Below are positions 22,720 through 30,997 of a stretch of 64,000 bases of DNA, piece after piece. The notes beneath the pieces were generated by a model, which was not told the origin of the DNA, did no database searches, and saw nothing but the letters and a program-made list of their open reading frames with translations. Within the stretch, counting starts at the first letter, position 1, and the number at the start of each line of letters is the position of its first letter. The stretch is from Vagococcus martis. Its GTDB lineage: Bacteria > Bacillota > Bacilli > Lactobacillales > Vagococcaceae. Made by a program: the position numbers and the translations under genes. The stretch covers positions 372,001-436,000 of the forward strand of contig NZ_MVAB01000001.1 in the NCBI RefSeq assembly GCF_002026305.1, in the 5' to 3' direction.

Positions 22720-23340
22720 ATGACAACTTTTTACTGTATGAGACATGGAAAAACAGAATTTAATCAAGCAGGTATCTTTCAAGGAGGCCTTGTTGACTCA
22801 CCTTTACTAGATGAGGGAATTGAAACCGCTAAAAAAGCGGGTGAATATTTGAAAGATATTTCGTTTGATCGCGTGATTATTTCACCGCAAAAAAGAGCAC
22901 AAGATACTGCTGAAGCATTTCTTTCAGTTCACCCTTCAACCCCTGAGAAAATCACAGAACCTAATATTCGTGAGATGGAGTTTGGTTCATGGGATGGCAC
23001 ACTTGAAAAAAATTATGATGGACAAACTCAATTTGAGCATCTAAAACATCGTCCTCATTTATATGACCCAAGTGAATTTGGTGGAGAAGATTTTAATACT
23101 TTATTAACTCGAACAAAAAATGTATTTAAAGACTATGCACAAAAATATCCAAATGATACTATCCTAGTTGTTTCTCATGGTTTAACACTACAAACTCTAT
23201 TGAAACATCTTCAAGGAGTAGATTTAAGCCAAATTAGAGAAGGTGAATTATTAGGTAACACTAGCATCTCTATTATTGAAACTAACAATGTTGAAGATTT
23301 TTCTGTCACACGATACAATGATTTAACTCACGTTCTTTAA
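22720..23340 (+). CDS. histidine phosphatase family protein (phosphoglycerate mutase-like)
   Basis: This 206-aa protein begins with the catalytic RHG motif (YCMRHGKTEFNQAG) and has the second histidine in VVSHGLTLQTLLKHL. The acidic residue region is in REMEFGSWDG. The fold covers phosphatases acting on sugar phosphates, nucleotides and proteins as well as true cofactor-dependent mutases. The length and divergent middle point to a phosphatase rather than a glycolytic enzyme, but the substrate cannot be read from sequence. It is a single-gene unit with a strong GGGGAGG ribosome site and its own promoter. Confidence 0.85.
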   Translation: MTTFYCMRHGKTEFNQAGIFQGGLVDSPLLDEGIETAKKAGEYLKDISFDRVIISPQKRAQDTAEAFLSVHPSTPEKITEPNIREMEFGSWDGTLEKNYDGQTQFEHLKHRPHLYDPSEFGGEDFNTLLTRTKNVFKDYAQKYPNDTILVVSHGLTLQTLLKHLQGVDLSQIREGELLGNTSISIIETNNVEDFSVTRYNDLTHVL

Positions 23341-23414
23341 TCTTTTTTATCTACTCAGCCACATCATTTCGTGGTAGAATAGAAAAGTTCGATTAGATTA
23401 AAGGAGAGTCAAAA

Positions 23415-23984
23415 ATGAGTCAGCTTAGCAACACAATTGTACGATATGCAAAGAAAATAGAATGGCATTCATTTTTAATGGGTGGTTTGATGGTTATCTT
23501 TGGTTTTATTATGATCTTCCATCTAGACTCGCAAATCAAACAATATAGTATTATTATTGGTCTTATTGCCATTTTGAAAGGTTTTTTAAACTTCAATTAC
23601 TACTCGACAAATACGCGATTAGAACCAAAAGAAACATGGCACATTCTTTACCTTTTTTCTGGGATAGTGAGTGTCATCATTGGATTGTTTATCATCTTTA
23701 ACTTTTCAGCTACTAATAATGTACTATGTATTATCTGTGGGTTTTGGTTCATTTGGGATTATATTCCTCAAATTATTTTAACAGAATTACAATTTATCAA
23801 TCACAGACAACTGCTTATCACCTTTAGAATAATTCAAGGAATCGCTATTTTATGTGGGATTATACTAATATTCCAATCATTTATTCCATTTATTAATCCC
23901 TTGATGTTTGCTATTTGTTATTATCTTCTCTCAGGAGGCGTTCTTCTTTGGGAAAATTATCAAGTCTTTAAAAAAAGAAGCTAA
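23415..23984 (+). CDS. HdeD/DUF308-type six-helix membrane protein
   Basis: A 189-aa integral membrane protein with about six hydrophobic segments in three pairs, arranged like the HdeD/DUF308 family (for example LMGGLMVIFGFIMIFHLD and GIVSVIIGLFIIFNF, both with the family pattern G-x-(M/V)-x-(V/I)-I-x-G). Family members are linked to acid or envelope stress in a few organisms, but the function is generally unknown. AAAGGAG precedes the ATG. A possible extended -10 (TGGTAGAAT, ending 23380) is upstream. It converges on the next gene and shares a terminator with it. Confidence 0.75.
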   Translation: MSQLSNTIVRYAKKIEWHSFLMGGLMVIFGFIMIFHLDSQIKQYSIIIGLIAILKGFLNFNYYSTNTRLEPKETWHILYLFSGIVSVIIGLFIIFNFSATNNVLCIICGFWFIWDYIPQIILTELQFINHRQLLITFRIIQGIAILCGIILIFQSFIPFINPLMFAICYYLLSGGVLLWENYQVFKKRS

Positions 23985-24017
23985 TCTTTTACTTAGAAAA
24001 GATTGCTTCTTTTTTTT
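23970..24017. terminator. bidirectional terminator between convergent membrane protein genes
   Basis: A long hairpin, with A-rich and T-rich outer arms around GAAGC/GCTTC and AATCTTTT/AAAAGATT with a single bulge, covers both stop codons (23982-23984 and 23989-23991). It can terminate transcription from either side. Confidence 0.8.
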
Positions 24018-25326
24018 GTCCCCTATATAAGAAAACGAGTATCACGATAAATATCATTAAGATACTGTACTTACTTACATCTAGCACCTCTATTGCTTTA
24101 GTATCTATTTCTTTAAAACTATAGCTATGTAAAATATTATCCAATGATACCTTGTGTGACGTATTAGTCACTATAAGTAACACAGCCATCATAACTAATT
24201 GATGAACGATACTTCCGATATTTCCTAATCGGTACTTGGCAATCAATCTAAAATCACGAGGCAATACAGGATACTGATAAACAGCTTGATTTAATTGTTG
24301 ATTATAAATTGAGGTAGTGATACTTAGTGTTAATACCCCGATATAAAATAATTGATGCGTTGACAGTAGTAAAAAACTAATAACTAAACCATAAACAATA
24401 ACGTGTTGCTTGTTTTTAATTTTTTTGCCAATCATTGGAGAGATAATAATAGATGTTAAGTATAGACTATACACAATCATTAACGATGATTTACCATGGT
24501 TAATCATTTGATACAACGTGCAAAATACTAAAATAAAATTCGTTAGCATCCCCTTATATATCATTAAAGCACTCTCTAATGGCTTGAACTGACGTTGCCT
24601 TGTTATTTTCTTGTAGTAAACAAAGTAAATAACCAATAACACAAGCATAATAAGCATTAAGCTGATTAAAAAATTCGTCACACCTAGTTTCTTATCTCCT
24701 TTAATAATGAAGACCGTGAAGAATCCAACAAAAAACAATACAAGTGTTTCAATAGTTGAATAATTTGGGTATGGAATAGTCTCATCAATTGTATAATCAG
24801 GATAAGTTGATATCACACTATAAAGCAGAATTAAATTTAATCCTAAAAATAAAAACGTTTCCACCATTGAGACATCAATTAGTTTAAATAAAGCGGCTGA
24901 AAAAACTAGTGCATATCCGAGAGAATATAACTGACTACTCCCTTTAAACTCATTTAAACTACGCTCATGAAACATCACGGTGGTATAGCTTGGAAACATC
25001 AAACCTGAACACATTCCTAACAGACTTCCTGCTATCCAACCAAATATAATTGACTGATTGATAAATAAGCCAAATACACAACCGATAATCCCTATGACAA
25101 TTGAAACAGGTAATAATTTCTTCATTGGGAGTGTTTTTAACCTAATTAGAAAAAGAATGGTTGTCTTAAAACAATAAAAAAATAATAATGGCAACAAATA
25201 ACTAAACTCTCTATTATGTTGCAAAAACACGTGCACTAAAATAAAAATTGGAAATAAATTCATCCCATTAACTAATACAAATGGAATAAATTGTAATGAT
25301 TCAAACCGTTTTTTTATATTTTCCAT
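23989..25326 (-). CDS. multispanning membrane protein, MFS-like
   Basis: A 445-aa very hydrophobic protein with about twelve membrane segments, in two halves separated by a charged loop near residues 235-250 (YYKKITRQRQFK). This layout fits a major facilitator transporter, but I see no diagnostic MFS loop motif and cannot name a substrate. I start at the ATG at 25324-25326 because GAGGTG lies five bases upstream; the in-frame start seven codons earlier overlaps this ribosome site. It is divergent from the MBL hydrolase gene and convergent with the HdeD-like gene, so it forms a single-gene unit. Confidence 0.6.
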   Translation of the reverse strand: MENIKKRFESLQFIPFVLVNGMNLFPIFILVHVFLQHNREFSYLLPLLFFYCFKTTILFLIRLKTLPMKKLLPVSIVIGIIGCVFGLFINQSIIFGWIAGSLLGMCSGLMFPSYTTVMFHERSLNEFKGSSQLYSLGYALVFSAALFKLIDVSMVETFLFLGLNLILLYSVISTYPDYTIDETIPYPNYSTIETLVLFFVGFFTVFIIKGDKKLGVTNFLISLMLIMLVLLVIYFVYYKKITRQRQFKPLESALMIYKGMLTNFILVFCTLYQMINHGKSSLMIVYSLYLTSIIISPMIGKKIKNKQHVIVYGLVISFLLLSTHQLFYIGVLTLSITTSIYNQQLNQAVYQYPVLPRDFRLIAKYRLGNIGSIVHQLVMMAVLLIVTNTSHKVSLDNILHSYSFKEIDTKAIEVLDVSKYSILMIFIVILVFLYRGQKKEAIFSK

Positions 25327-25393
25327 TACATCACCTCTTCTATCCACACTTAGTTTACAATATTTTTCTTTGTATCACAAAATTCTTTATATT

Positions 25394-25421
25394 TTGGAAA
25401 TCAATCTTTTTTCGTTATAAT
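25394..25421 (+). promoter_or_regulatory. promoter of the MBL hydrolase gene
   Basis: TTGGAA (25394-25399), a 16-base spacer and TATAAT (25416-25421) on the plus strand, just before AAAGGAGG and the GTG start. Confidence 0.65.
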
Positions 25422-25448
25422 ACATTTAAACTCAAAGGAGGAATGAAT

Positions 25449-26078
25449 GTGTTAACTATTAAACAAATTCCAACAGGTACCATTCAAGAAAATTGCTACT
25501 TAATTTATAATGATAAATCGTTACTGGTAGTTGATCCAGGTGACGAAGCTAAAACAATAGAAGCTGAAATTGATGCTTTAGATGTTAAACCAGAAGCGAT
25601 TTTAATCACTCATGCTCACTATGATCATATTGGAGCAGTTGACGAAATCAGAGATAGATATAGTATCCCTGTTTACATCAGTCCTATCGAGCAATCATGG
25701 TTGACTGATCCACAACTAAACTTATCTGGTTTAAGTCGTCATGACGATATGGCTGATGTAACTGCCAGAGAAGCTGAATTTGAATTTAAAAACTATGACA
25801 GCTATACAATTGGGGATATAACCTTTAAAGTTGTTCCGACTCCTGGACACTCACCTGGTAGTGTTAGCTTTATTTTTGATCATTTTGTTGTTTGCGGTGA
25901 TGCTTTATTTAGAGGCAGTGTTGGACGAACTGACTTACCCTTTGGCGATTCTCAAACTCTTTTATCAGGAATTAAAAAAGAACTATTTACCTTACCTGAT
26001 GACACAAAAGCTTATCCAGGACATGGCCCTGTTACAAGCATTGGGCGAGAAAAACGAGAAAATCCATTCTTTAACTAG
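25449..26078 (+). CDS. MBL-fold metallo-hydrolase (glyoxalase II-like, YqgX type)
   Basis: A 209-aa metallo-beta-lactamase-fold hydrolase. The metal-binding motif THAHYDHIGAVDEI (HxHxDH) is followed by TPGHSPGSVSFIF, the bridging Asp in VCGDALFRGSVGRTDLPFG and the last His in AYPGHGPVT, the set seen in glyoxalase II-like enzymes. The substrate is unknown. The GTG at 25449 is seven bases from AAAGGAGG, whereas the in-frame ATG at 25443 is only one base away, so GTG is preferred. An overlapping 110-aa frame at 25831-26163 is not a gene. A terminator follows directly. Confidence 0.88.
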   Translation: MLTIKQIPTGTIQENCYLIYNDKSLLVVDPGDEAKTIEAEIDALDVKPEAILITHAHYDHIGAVDEIRDRYSIPVYISPIEQSWLTDPQLNLSGLSRHDDMADVTAREAEFEFKNYDSYTIGDITFKVVPTPGHSPGSVSFIFDHFVVCGDALFRGSVGRTDLPFGDSQTLLSGIKKELFTLPDDTKAYPGHGPVTSIGREKRENPFFN

Positions 26079-26087
26079 ATGTATATT

Positions 26088-26126
26088 AGTACCTATAGAT
26101 ACCTTACCTATCTTAGGTACTTTTTT
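26088..26126 (+). terminator. terminator after the MBL hydrolase
   Basis: Arms 26088-26101 and 26109-26121 pair with one bulge and are followed by TTTTTT. Confidence 0.75.
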
Positions 26127-26143
26127 AATGTTCAAAAAAAGAT

Positions 26144-26171
26144 TTGGTTTTAAAAAAAGATAATGTATACT
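26144..26171 (+). promoter_or_regulatory. candidate promoter for uppP
   Basis: TTGGTT (26144-26149), a 16-base spacer and TATACT (26166-26171), 35 bases before the uppP ATG. Confidence 0.45.
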
Positions 26172-26205
26172 TAATTGTGATAAAAAGGAAAAAGGGGAAT
26201 TAATA

Positions 26206-27039
26206 ATGGATTTTTATAACATATTAAAAGTAATCTTTTTAGGGATTGTCGAAGGGATTACAGAATGGCTGCCTATTAGTAGTACAGGTCACCTTATTCT
26301 AGTGGATCAATTTATTAAGCTAGATGCTTCAAGTGATTTTAAAGAAATGTTTAATGTTGTCATTCAATTAGGTGCCATCCTAGCTGTTGTGGTTTTATAT
26401 TTTAATAAATTAAACCCTTTTGCTAGAAATAAATCAGGTATTGAGAAAAAAGATACTTGGTCTTTATGGTTTAAAGTAGTCGTTGCGTGTATTCCAGCAG
26501 TTATTTTTGGGTTTTTATTTGATGATTTTTTAGAAGAACATTTTCATAAATTCGTTCCTGTGGCAATGATGTTAATTCTTTACGGTGTTTTGTTCATCAT
26601 TGTCGAGAATCGTAACAAAACGATGAAACCAACTACAACAACTCTGAACCAACTAAGCTATAAAATAGCCTTTATTATCGGATTATTTCAAGTATTAGCA
26701 CTCATTCCTGGTACATCACGTTCGGGAGCAACAATTATCGGAGCAATGATTATTGGCTGTTCACGTTATGTAGCAGCTGAATTCACTTTCTTTTTAGGTA
26801 TTCCAGTTATGTTTGGTGCTAGTGGACTTAAAATGATCAAATTTATTGCAAAAGGTAATTCGTTTGGCTCAACAGAAATTATGTTATTAGCAATTGGTTC
26901 ACTAGTTGCCTTTGTTGTCTCAATTTTAGCTATTAAATTCTTAATGGGTTATATCAAAAAACATGATTTCAAAGTATTTGGTTGGTACAGAATTATTCTT
27001 GGTACCATCATTCTCATTTACTGGTTGACAACATTATAA
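26206..27039 (+). CDS. uppP: undecaprenyl-diphosphate phosphatase UppP (BacA)
   Basis: UppP dephosphorylates undecaprenyl diphosphate so that the lipid carrier can be reused in peptidoglycan and teichoic acid synthesis; overproduction gives bacitracin resistance. The 277-aa membrane protein has the two family motifs: [20 protein letters not shown] near the N terminus (the E-rich and SSTGH box) and [14 protein letters not shown] in the middle. It is a single gene between two terminators. It is the recycling counterpart of uppS at 18297-19100. Confidence 0.97.
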   Translation: MDFYNILKVIFLGIVEGITEWLPISSTGHLILVDQFIKLDASSDFKEMFNVVIQLGAILAVVVLYFNKLNPFARNKSGIEKKDTWSLWFKVVVACIPAVIFGFLFDDFLEEHFHKFVPVAMMLILYGVLFIIVENRNKTMKPTTTTLNQLSYKIAFIIGLFQVLALIPGTSRSGATIIGAMIIGCSRYVAAEFTFFLGIPVMFGASGLKMIKFIAKGNSFGSTEIMLLAIGSLVAFVVSILAIKFLMGYIKKHDFKVFGWYRIILGTIILIYWLTTL

Positions 27040-27054
27040 TAAATAAAACCATTG

Positions 27055-27081
27055 AAGAAGCGATTTGTCGCTTCTTTTTTT
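27055..27081 (+). terminator. terminator after uppP
   Basis: AGAAGCGA and TCGCTTCT (27056-27063 and 27068-27075) form an 8-bp stem with a TTTG loop and a following T run. Confidence 0.85.
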
Positions 27082-27116
27082 ATAATCATTCTCATTGATA
27101 ACGACTATCAATCCCA

Positions 27117-27143
27117 TCTAGATTATAACTATTCTAATCTAGA
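27117..27143. promoter_or_regulatory. PerR/Fur-like operator upstream of the metal ATPase
   Basis: Nine-base perfect inverted arms (TCTAGATTA at 27117-27125 and TAATCTAGA at 27135-27143) flank nine bases. Inside, TTATAACTATTCTAA (27123-27137) matches 12 of the 14 fixed positions of the PerR box TTATAATNATTATAA. A further AT-rich dyad resembling a Fur box (TGATAACGACTATCA, about 27097-27111) is just upstream. The sites overlap the -35 region. Confidence 0.6.
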
Positions 27144-27151
27144 TATTTTTG

Positions 27152-27160
27152 TGTTACACT
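27152..27160 (+). promoter_or_regulatory. extended -10 element for the metal ATPase gene
   Basis: TGTTACACT (-10 TACACT at 27155-27160) lies 23 bases before the ATG. The -35 position (27132-27137) falls inside the palindromic operator and is weak. Confidence 0.5.
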
Positions 27161-27183
27161 TGATTCATAAGGAGGTAATACAA

Positions 27184-29103
27184 ATGAGTTATCTTAAAGA
27201 AAACAAACAAATGCTTGCAACAATCGTCTGTGGCGTCCTTATGTTACTAGGTTTTATTGTAGACAAAAATAACATGAGTGTCGCTCCCATCATCTATATC
27301 ATTGGTATGATTATTGGTGGATTTTCACAGACAAAAGAAGGTATTGAAGACACAATTGAGAATAAACACTTAAGTGTCGATTTATTAATGGCACTAGCAG
27401 CTATCGGTGCGTGTACGATCCAATTTTATTTTGAAGGTATTATGTTAACATTTATTTTTTCATTAAGTGGATCATTAGAAGAGTACACAACAAGTAAAAG
27501 TAAAAAAGAAATTGAAAATTTAATGGCAATCCAACCAGAAAACGCCTTTTTATTATTGGCAGATAATACAACAAAAGAAGTGCCTGTGGCTGAACTAAAA
27601 ATTGGTGATAAACTTCTTGTTCCTAAAGGGGCTAGTGTCCCAATAGATGGCGAACTACTTAGTGAGTACTCATCAATTGATGAAGCTGCCATTACTGGAG
27701 AATCTATTCCTGTTGAAAAAATGTATCATGACTCACTTTTTGCCGGAACAATAAACGTTGGTAATGCTATTTCAATGATTGTAACAAAAGAAGCAAAAGA
27801 TACTCTATTTAGTAAAATTATTCAATTAGTTGACGAAGCTCAAAATACACCATCTAAAACAGCGAGCTTTTTAGATCGATTTGAAAATGTTTATGTTAAA
27901 GCCATTTTAGTTATTGTGCCCTTGATGATTTTTCTTCCCTACTTCTTTTTAGGTTGGAATTGGAGTGAAAGTTTTTATCGCGGAATGGTACTACTTGTTG
28001 TTGCCTCACCTTGTGCTTTGGTTGCATCAGCAACACCAGCAACACTTGCTGCGATTTCTAACGGAGCAAAAAATGGGGTTCTTTTTAAAGGTGGCGTCTT
28101 TTTAGAATCACTCTCAGATTTAAAAGCTATTACGTTTGATAAAACTGGTACTTTGACTAAAGGGATTCCCGTTGTCACGGATGAATTTTTTATAGACTCA
28201 CAATGTGACCATGCTATCTCTACTTTAGTTACAATTGAAAAAAATTCAACTCATCCTCTAGCAAATGCGATTGTCCGTTTTTATCAAGATTCATTTGTTA
28301 CAATTAATGACGCTTTAGTTGTCGAAGAAATTGCGGGATCAGGTATGCAAGCAACAGAACAAGATACATTATGGAAAGTTGGAAATAGTGATTTTGTCAC
28401 TGATTCTGAATTAGATGACGATACAATGGAACAAACTTTACAGCTGCAAAAAGAAGGAAAGACTGTTATTTATCTGTCAAAAAATAATCAAGTCGTTGCG
28501 TTCTTTGGTTTATTAGACGTTCCAAAACCTGAGGCAATTGACTGTGTTCGTTACTTTAATGAAGCAGGTATCACAACAACTATGTTAACAGGCGATCATC
28601 ATCAAACAGCTAATGCCGTAGCAAAAATTGTTGGTGTCGATCATGTCATTGCAGATTGTTTACCAGAAGATAAAACAATCTTTATTAAAGAGCAAAAAGA
28701 AAAAGTTGGAACAAATGCTATGATTGGTGATGGTATTAACGATGCACCTGCCCTTGCTAATGCAACAATTGGTGTTGCAATGGGACAAGGAACAGACATT
28801 GCAATTGACGTTGCTGATATTGTCTTGATGCAAAATGACTTGAATAAATTGGCAATGAGCCACCAATTATCTTTAAAACTCAAAAAGATTGTCACAGAAA
28901 ATATTATTTTCTCTATTTCTGTTATTGTCTTACTTATTATCTCAAATTTTTTACAAGTGATTAATTTACCTTTAGGTGTAATTGGACATGAAGGAAGTAC
29001 CATTTTAGTTATATTAAATGGATTACGAATGCTTAAACCTATAACACCAAAAGAGCTCCATTCACATTCTCACACTCATACTAAAACAAAAACAGCTCAC
29101 TAG
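27184..29103 (+). CDS. P1B-4-type heavy-metal efflux ATPase (Fe/Co-type, PfeT/ZosA-like)
   Basis: A 639-aa P-type ATPase. Visible motifs: the actuator loop AAITGESIPVEK, the ion-binding SPC in ASPCALVASATPATLAA (not CPC), the phosphorylation site FDKTGTLTKG, the nucleotide-domain HPLANAI, the hinge GDGINDAPALANA, and HEGSTILVILNGLR in the last membrane segment. SPC plus HEGST is typical of subgroup P1B-4, which exports Fe(II) or Co(II), although many such proteins are labelled cadmium ATPases. There is no N-terminal metal-binding domain; the C terminus is His-rich (HSHSHTHTK). The ATG at 27184 follows AAGGAGG. A PerR-like operator upstream supports an iron-efflux role under peroxide stress. 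Confidence 0.88.
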   Translation: MSYLKENKQMLATIVCGVLMLLGFIVDKNNMSVAPIIYIIGMIIGGFSQTKEGIEDTIENKHLSVDLLMALAAIGACTIQFYFEGIMLTFIFSLSGSLEEYTTSKSKKEIENLMAIQPENAFLLLADNTTKEVPVAELKIGDKLLVPKGASVPIDGELLSEYSSIDEAAITGESIPVEKMYHDSLFAGTINVGNAISMIVTKEAKDTLFSKIIQLVDEAQNTPSKTASFLDRFENVYVKAILVIVPLMIFLPYFFLGWNWSESFYRGMVLLVVASPCALVASATPATLAAISNGAKNGVLFKGGVFLESLSDLKAITFDKTGTLTKGIPVVTDEFFIDSQCDHAISTLVTIEKNSTHPLANAIVRFYQDSFVTINDALVVEEIAGSGMQATEQDTLWKVGNSDFVTDSELDDDTMEQTLQLQKEGKTVIYLSKNNQVVAFFGLLDVPKPEAIDCVRYFNEAGITTTMLTGDHHQTANAVAKIVGVDHVIADCLPEDKTIFIKEQKEKVGTNAMIGDGINDAPALANATIGVAMGQGTDIAIDVADIVLMQNDLNKLAMSHQLSLKLKKIVTENIIFSISVIVLLIISNFLQVINLPLGVIGHEGSTILVILNGLRMLKPITPKELHSHSHTHTKTKTAH

Positions 29104-29133
29104 AGTTTGGACAAATTGTCCAAACTTTTTTTA
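29104..29133 (+). terminator. terminator after the metal ATPase
   Basis: AGTTTGGACAA and TTGTCCAAACT (29104-29114 and 29116-29126) form a near-perfect palindrome followed by seven T. Confidence 0.85.
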
Positions 29134-29162
29134 TTGTCATTTCATAAACTTTATGATATAGT
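29134..29162 (+). promoter_or_regulatory. promoter of the DUF1836-degV unit
   Basis: TTGTCA (29134-29139), a 17-base spacer and TATAGT (29157-29162) lie directly after the terminator and 30 bases before the gene. Confidence 0.65.
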
Positions 29163-29192
29163 TTTAGAAACTAGATAAAGGAGTTTTTAATA

Positions 29193-29735
29193 TTGATTGC
29201 GTCTAATGAACTAAATTTAACAGACTTTTCTCTACCTTTATGGCATGAGTTACCTGACATTGATGTTTACATGGATCAACTAGTTACGATTGTTGAGAAA
29301 TATTTGCATCCTTTATCAGTAAATGGGATTCCATTTAAACCACTTACACCTTCAATGGTAAATAATTATGTTAAATTAAAATTAATTCCAAAACCAATAA
29401 AAAAAAAATATAGTAGAAAGCACATTGCAAGAATTATTGTGATCACGATTTTAAAACAAGTCTTTGATATTCCATCGATTCAAAGAAGTATTGACTTACA
29501 AATAGAAAATACAAATTCAGAAGATGCCTATAATCTTTTTTGTAAGTACCTACATGAATCATTGCATGCTTTTTCAACTCAGGGACAAACAATTGTCTTC
29601 AACAACCCTAAAACAGATATTGCCCCTATACGTTGGGCTTGTATCACCATTGTTAGTAAACTTTTTACTGAAAGTGCTCTAACTGCAACTTTAAAACAGA
29701 TAAATGACAAGGAGATTAACACACAACATGACTGA
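29193..29735 (+). CDS. DUF1836 domain-containing protein
   Basis: A 180-aa soluble protein matching the Firmicutes DUF1836 family. The central part resembles a winged-helix or MerR-like DNA-binding region: LTPSMVNNYVKLKLIPKPIK followed by KKYSRKHIARIIVITILKQVF. No function is established for the family, but the helix-turn-helix look and basic patch suggest a regulator. It starts with TTG at 29193, nine bases after AAAGGAG, and no in-frame ATG fits better. The degV start lies inside its last codons (8-base overlap), so the two are coupled. Confidence 0.75.
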   Translation: MIASNELNLTDFSLPLWHELPDIDVYMDQLVTIVEKYLHPLSVNGIPFKPLTPSMVNNYVKLKLIPKPIKKKYSRKHIARIIVITILKQVFDIPSIQRSIDLQIENTNSEDAYNLFCKYLHESLHAFSTQGQTIVFNNPKTDIAPIRWACITIVSKLFTESALTATLKQINDKEINTQHD

Positions 29736-30582
29736 AAAAATTGCATTATTAGTAGATTCCGGTATGGATACACCAACAGAAATTACTCAACTAGATGGTG
29801 TTTTTGTTGTTCCTCTAAGTGTAAATTACTCAAATGGTAGCTTTCTTGATAACATTGACATTACGGCAGACGAAATCTATGCTCGACTAGATGAAGAGAT
29901 TCCCTCTACCTCTCTTCCCTCACTTGAAATCATTGAAGAGACTATTAATCAAATAAAAAAAGAAGGTTATACTCATATCTTAACAGTCACCATTTCAAGT
30001 GGATTAAGTGGGACTCACAACGCATTAAGATTACTATTAGATGATCACAATGATATTCGTACGCATATTATTGATACTAAAAGTATTGGAATTGGCGGAG
30101 GAATTCAAGCAGCTTATCTAAAAGAACTGATTGATAAGCAATACAGTTTCGATTCTCTTGTTGAAATTGGTGAACTTTTGCCTAAAAAGGGGCGTGTTTA
30201 TTTTAGTATTCCAACCTTGGAATATCTAAAAAAAGGAGGAAGAATTGGATTAGTGACGTCGATTATTGGAACTGCTTTGAATTTAAACCCGGTTATTTCA
30301 TGTAATAATGAAGGGATTTATTATACAGTCACTAAAGCACGTGGCAGGAAAAAAAGCTTGCAAAAAATGATTGATCAACTAGTCGAATTTGCTGGTGAAA
30401 GCAAAGACTATCGTATTGGTATTGCTTATGGAACGTGTATTGAAGAAGCTGAAACAGTCAAAAAAAACATTTTAGAGAAATTACCTTTTGCTAGCAACGT
30501 TTACTTTGATGATGTGAGCCCTGTCTTAGGCGTTCATACTGGACCAGACGTGATTGGGGTAACTATTTTAGATTTAAATTAG
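29728..30582 (+). CDS. DegV family fatty-acid-binding protein
   Basis: A 284-aa DegV protein. The family binds a fatty acid between two domains, and FakB-type members present it to the fatty acid kinase FakA. The sequence starts EKIALLVDSGMDTP and contains the family stretches TSLPSLEIIEETI, VTISSGLSGTHNALRL, IDTKSIGIGGGIQAAY and EYLKKGGRI. I start at the ATG at 29728, overlapping the DUF1836 stop; AAGGAGA is twelve bases upstream, rather far. Whether it works as FakB here is not decidable, since no fakA is in the window. Confidence 0.88.
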   Translation: MTEKIALLVDSGMDTPTEITQLDGVFVVPLSVNYSNGSFLDNIDITADEIYARLDEEIPSTSLPSLEIIEETINQIKKEGYTHILTVTISSGLSGTHNALRLLLDDHNDIRTHIIDTKSIGIGGGIQAAYLKELIDKQYSFDSLVEIGELLPKKGRVYFSIPTLEYLKKGGRIGLVTSIIGTALNLNPVISCNNEGIYYTVTKARGRKKSLQKMIDQLVEFAGESKDYRIGIAYGTCIEEAETVKKNILEKLPFASNVYFDDVSPVLGVHTGPDVIGVTILDLN

Positions 30583-30602
30583 GAAACATTGTAATTAATT
30601 TA

Positions 30603-30631
30603 TTGCAAACTGATTATGGTTTCTGTATAAT
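30603..30631 (+). promoter_or_regulatory. rpsT promoter
   Basis: TTGCAA (30603-30608), a 17-base spacer and a perfect TATAAT (30626-30631), about 58 bases before the rpsT ATG. Confidence 0.8.
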
Positions 30632-30689
30632 GAGAATGTTGATTACATATGATTTATCAATGTAAACTCTATGTCGGAGGTGAAAACAA

Positions 30690-30944
30690 ATGCCAAATAT
30701 TGAATCTGCTATCAAACGTGCTCGCACTAGTCAAATTGCAAACGAGTCTAACTCTGCAAAATTAAGCAAAATGCGTACTGCTATGAAAAAATTTGAAAAA
30801 GCTGTAGAAGAAAATGCTGATAATCAACAAGAATTATTAGTTGCTGCTACACGCGAAATTGATATGGTTAGTGCAAAAGGATTAATCCATCAAAATAAAG
30901 CAAACCGTGAAAAGTCACGTTTAGCTAAAAAAATCGCTAAATAA
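30690..30944 (+). CDS. rpsT: 30S ribosomal protein S20
   Basis: S20 is a small helical protein that binds 16S rRNA early in 30S assembly. The 84-aa sequence begins [20 protein letters not shown] and ends [20 protein letters not shown], both typical. CGGAGGTG precedes the ATG. It is a single-gene unit with a strong promoter and a shared terminator. It converges on holA, the same neighbourhood as in Bacillus. Confidence 0.97.
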   Translation: MPNIESAIKRARTSQIANESNSAKLSKMRTAMKKFEKAVEENADNQQELLVAATREIDMVSAKGLIHQNKANREKSRLAKKIAK

Positions 30945-30992
30945 AAAAACTTGATTGACTGAATCTTTTGATTTCCAGTCATCAAGTTTTTT
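30944..30992. terminator. bidirectional terminator between rpsT and holA
   Basis: An AACTTGAT/ATCAAGTT stem, extended by GACTG/CAGTC with one bulge and flanked by A and T runs, lies between the convergent stop codons. Confidence 0.85.
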
Positions 30993-30997
30993 ATTTT

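Noticed and set aside
25831-26163. 110-aa plus-strand frame overlapping the MBL hydrolase
   Set aside because: It lies in another frame of a gene with clear MBL motifs, runs through that gene's terminator, and has no ribosome site or family resemblance.
28641-29003. 120-aa minus-strand frame antisense to the metal ATPase
   Set aside because: It is a shadow of the conserved ATPase hinge and membrane helices.
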